Shown here one piece after another: positions 50,189-50,304 of a DNA stretch of 50,304 bases. Source of the stretch: an uncultured Duncaniella sp. (GTDB lineage: Bacteria; Bacteroidota; Bacteroidia; Bacteroidales; Muribaculaceae); contig NZ_CAJTMT010000023.1 in the NCBI RefSeq assembly GCF_910577345.1, positions 1-50,304 on the forward strand, read 5' to 3'. Position 1 is the first letter of the stretch; each line of letters starts with the position of its first letter. The notes beneath the pieces were generated by a model that was not told where the DNA came from, made no database searches, and saw only the letters and a program-made list of their open reading frames with translations. Made by a program: the position numbers and the translations under genes.

Positions 50189-50304
50189 CACTCGCTTTTG
50201 AGGAGCAAGCCCCACAGCGGTGAGGCGGTAAAGATTGAAACGCTGAAAAGCTTGATTCGGTTTGCCGATGAAAAGTTAAAGAAAAGTTAAAATCTTGTTA
50301 AAGA

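Overview
The window looks like a chromosomal segment of a Bacteroidales bacterium, probably close to the Muribaculaceae (family placement is inference). The tmRNA encodes a Bacteroides-type tag (GENNYALAA). There is an RprX/RprY two-component pair, a Bacteroides-type serine palmitoyltransferase, an apgM-like enzyme in the threonine operon, and type-IX-like C-terminal tails on secreted proteins. At least eleven start regions carry the Bacteroidetes promoter pattern TTTG-N19/20-TAnnTTTG. Most of the window is core genome. No complete insertion sequence, prophage, tRNA or CRISPR array was seen.

Layout. 1-0.8 kb: tmRNA (minus) with its promoter and terminator, bordered by an AT-rich strip with nested dyads. 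0.8-5.3 kb: secreted alpha/beta hydrolase, rprY-rprX, and ahpC. 5.3-6.1 kb: a gene-free strip with a C-depleted tract and a REP-like palindrome cluster. 6.1-12.6 kb: kup, then uvrB and a YgiQ-type radical SAM gene. 12.7-18.2 kb: an iron alcohol dehydrogenase and both subunits of methylmalonyl-CoA mutase. 18.4-23.4 kb: a complete threonine branch (thrA, apgM-like putative homoserine kinase, thrC). 23.7-25.7 kb: prfA and pyrF. 26-31.5 kb: two secreted pectate-lyase-type proteins; the second is fused to an M64 metallopeptidase. 31.7-35.9 kb: rpmE2, then two LysM genes (the first interrupted by an in-frame amber codon) and an outer-membrane barrel protein. 36-40.6 kb: an SDR with a proline-rich tail, a small secreted module protein, and a LytTR/LytS pair. 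40.8-44 kb: rplM-rpsI-rpsB-tsf. 44.2-50 kb: YitT-type membrane protein, spt, an acyltransferase, a sigma-54 activator and a DUF1460 amidase-like protein. The right edge holds a strong promoter whose downstream sequence looks like an rRNA-operon leader.

Functional threads. One is core translation (tmRNA, RF1, L31B, L13, S9, S2, EF-Ts). Another is metabolism typical of gut Bacteroidales: methylmalonyl-CoA mutase of the succinate-propionate route, threonine and pyrimidine synthesis, and sphingolipid entry. A third is the envelope and secreted arm: pectate lyases, peptidase, LysM and barrel proteins, amidase.

The most unusual observations are the pectate lyase-M64 peptidase fusion, the amber-interrupted LysM paralogue, and two families of short intergenic tandem repeats. 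One is a 9-bp unit near ATARGGCYA that sits at gene 3' ends, often as long hairpins. The other is a 7-bp unit near AGAGTAT or AGTTTTT that sits in spacers between same-strand genes. A small gene also appears to be a stand-alone copy of the C-terminal module of the first pectate lyase.
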